Source: an uncultured Parvibacter sp.
Lineage (GTDB): Bacteria; Actinomycetota; Coriobacteriia; Coriobacteriales; Eggerthellaceae
NCBI GenBank assembly: GCA_910587945.1
Contig: CAJUNI010000010.1
Span: 1 to 39,690 of the forward strand
Direction: 5' to 3'
DNA length: 39,690 nt
Shown: one piece after another, positions 38,669 to 39,690 of the stretch
Layout: every line of letters starts with the position of its first letter
How positions within the stretch are numbered: the first letter of the stretch is position 1
Made by a program: the position numbers and the translations under genes
The notes under the pieces: generated by a model
Seen by the model: the letters and a program-made list of their open reading frames with translations, nothing else
Told to the model about the DNA's origin: nothing
The model's database searches: none

Positions 38669-39130
38669 CTACTCCTCTTCACGGGCCTGATAGGCCTTGA
38701 TTTGAGCGTCAAGGCCCTGCGACCAAAGGTCCCGTGCGTTCGTCAGTGTGTAATGCGCATGTTTCAGCGTTTCGTATGTGTCGACGACATCTTTGATGAG
38801 GTTGCACATCTCATCGGTAGTGTGGATGCCGACGTTTTCATCAGTGACCTCGAAGCCCAGTTTGAAGGTACCCTTCATATCGCGGCACGTGATGGTGAGC
38901 AGGCTGTCTGCAAGCTCAGCATCTTCGATTTTGAACCAAGGTCCCTCTCGGTATTCGGGCATCCAACCACAGAGGAATTCTTGGCCGTGAAAGTCACCGT
39001 AGATGTGGTGCATGTCGGACTTTCCTACGATTACTGGTGGCATGAAGAGCGTGAGCAGGTGGATCGGCCAGGCCCCACGCTCGTTGTCAGGGTTGGCGTA
39101 GCGTGTCATTCGTTTGTGGTAGTTGGCCAT
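38669..39130 (-). CDS. Hypothetical protein, 153 aa
   Basis: GAAAGGAACGCC precedes the ATG at 39130. The middle has strands (KGTFKLGFEVTDENVGIHTTD) and the C-terminus is a charged helix ending AYQAREEE. It ends 3 bases before the 280-residue gene. No family is recognised. Confidence 0.75.
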   Translation of the reverse strand: MANYHKRMTRYANPDNERGAWPIHLLTLFMPPVIVGKSDMHHIYGDFHGQEFLCGWMPEYREGPWFKIEDAELADSLLTITCRDMKGTFKLGFEVTDENVGIHTTDEMCNLIKDVVDTYETLKHAHYTLTNARDLWSQGLDAQIKAYQAREEE

Positions 39131-39152
39131 GATGGCGTTCCTTTCGTTTGGG

Positions 39153-39455
39153 CTATTCTGTCAGACTATCAGGGTCGATGTCGGTTGCAGTCACGGTGTG
39201 CGGGAGGCAGGGTGCGAACGCGAATTCGATGGTGTCATTGAGAGCGTTGGTGATGTTGTCACCGTAGTCTGCGCGGGTTGACTCGTAGTCCATCTGACCA
39301 CCGTCCTGATATTCACGGGTGTCAGGGTCGAAGATGCTGTAGTCGATGGTCGCATCGCAGTTCACGCACCAAGCCTCATCTTCGGAGAATCCGACCTTGA
39401 GCAAGCAGTTGCGGTCAGGGTCGTTGAATTCGCAATGGTACACAGCTTCCTTCAT
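39153..39455 (-). CDS. Hypothetical acidic protein, 100 aa
   Basis: The ATG at 39455 is chosen because CGAAAGGAAC is 6-7 bases upstream; the open frame extends back through a terminator. MKEAVYHCEFNDPDRNCLLK is followed by AWCVNCDATIDY, so two Cys pairs (CEF..C and CVNC) may hold a zinc. The rest is acidic. No family is recognised. A terminator ends about 28 bases before the start. Confidence 0.65.
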   Translation of the reverse strand: MKEAVYHCEFNDPDRNCLLKVGFSEDEAWCVNCDATIDYSIFDPDTREYQDGGQMDYESTRADYGDNITNALNDTIEFAFAPCLPHTVTATDIDPDSLTE

Positions 39456-39483
39456 GATGTTGTTCCTTTCGTGGTGTGCGACA

Positions 39484-39528
39484 GAAAAAAAGACGGGATG
39501 AGACTGCGGGGTCTTCCCTCGTCTTTGA
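39484..39528 (-). terminator. Intrinsic terminator directly before the 100-residue gene
   Basis: On the minus strand an AAAGACG-based stem with an inner AGAC/GTCT helix is followed by about seven T residues, then the ribosome site of the gene at 39455. Confidence 0.75.
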
Positions 39529-39618
39529 AGTGCACCTATTGACGGCACGTCAATTTCCATCGGTCAGTGCACTTGTGGTTGGCATTCTCGTTGACTTGCT
39601 GCGACGCTGATGTCAGAG

Positions 39619-39663
39619 CAAAAAAAACTCCTCCCCAGGTCCGTTGGGTGACCTAGGGGGGAG
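39619..39663 (-). terminator. Intrinsic terminator at the right edge
   Basis: CTCCCCCCTAGGTC pairs with GACCTGGGGAGGAG (one mismatch) around a short loop, followed by about seven T residues on the minus strand. It stops leftward transcripts entering from beyond the window. The 90 bases between this and the next terminator hold only a TTGACG-GCA-CGTCAA hairpin at 39539-39553. Confidence 0.85.
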
Positions 39664-39690
39664 ATACCGGAGGGAGGAAATGCCACGCAG

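Noticed and set aside
1..39690. Circular completeness of the window
   Set aside because: CCACGCAG occurs at base 10 and as the last eight bases, but there is no longer overlap, so circularity cannot be claimed.
1..39690. tRNA genes and CRISPR arrays
   Set aside because: I found no T-loop and acceptor pairing consistent with tRNA and no regularly spaced identical repeats.

Overview
The window looks like part of a mobile replicon, most likely a sizeable phage or phage-like plasmid of a high-GC Gram-positive host. Coriobacteriia is my best guess and Bifidobacterium-like hosts are the alternative; this is inference from gene style, not from a marker gene. Support includes a Gram-positive lipoprotein with Ala/Glu/Lys-rich and Ser/Gly-rich tracts, GAAAGGA or AGGAGG ribosome binding sites before almost every gene, mid-range GC, many small unrecognised genes, and a phage-type replication set. 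No capsid, tail, terminase, integrase, partition, tRNA or CRISPR locus is visible, so the virion or maintenance genes lie elsewhere or do not exist. Circularity cannot be shown.

Layout. Bases 1-900 hold an internally deleted IS200/IS605-type element with both end hairpins. From 919 to 5344 there is a leftward run of small genes: an Api92-like gene broken by a frameshift, a Cys-rich mini-protein, a SLOG-fold protein, a guanylate-kinase-like NTPase and a membrane-anchored thioredoxin-fold protein followed by a decayed copy of its own tail. From 5349 to 11150 a primase-polymerase-like gene is followed upstream by a tandem family in which small genes alternate with large ones. All but one share a His-x-Asp-Pro-Asp-Gly module that I do not recognise. 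From 11252 to 22215 lies the replication block, transcribed leftward: an abundant Pro-tailed protein (possibly SSB-like), zinc-ribbon proteins, a coiled-coil protein, a SNF2 helicase, a VRR-NUC nuclease, a 1016-residue family B DNA polymerase and a D5/SF3 primase-helicase.

Bases 23040-23890 are gene-free and carry two perfect DnaA boxes, an AT-rich stretch and 19 copies of TGGAC, so this is a strong origin candidate. A RecJ/DHH-family gene (24632-26344) runs rightward from beside it. From 26696 to 30744 are leftward genes including a methyltransferase and a lipoprotein, then a rightward CPBP (CAAX) protease.

Bases 31990-34195 contain no convincing gene. About 1.35 kb of this is a dense nest of long-range and local inverted repeats and is best read as a giant structured RNA of unknown class. 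It is followed by arrays of TTGTACAA-like palindromes, shared with the 26.4 kb gap, and by a compact small RNA with its own -10 element and terminator. The right end (34204-39455) is leftward small genes plus one unusually GC-rich cargo gene, a class I glutamine amidotransferase (peptidase C26).

In several places an intrinsic terminator sits only about 20-30 bases before a start codon, leaving no room for a promoter. This suggests regulated read-through or antitermination. Protein functions are inferred from motifs read by eye; no database search was possible.
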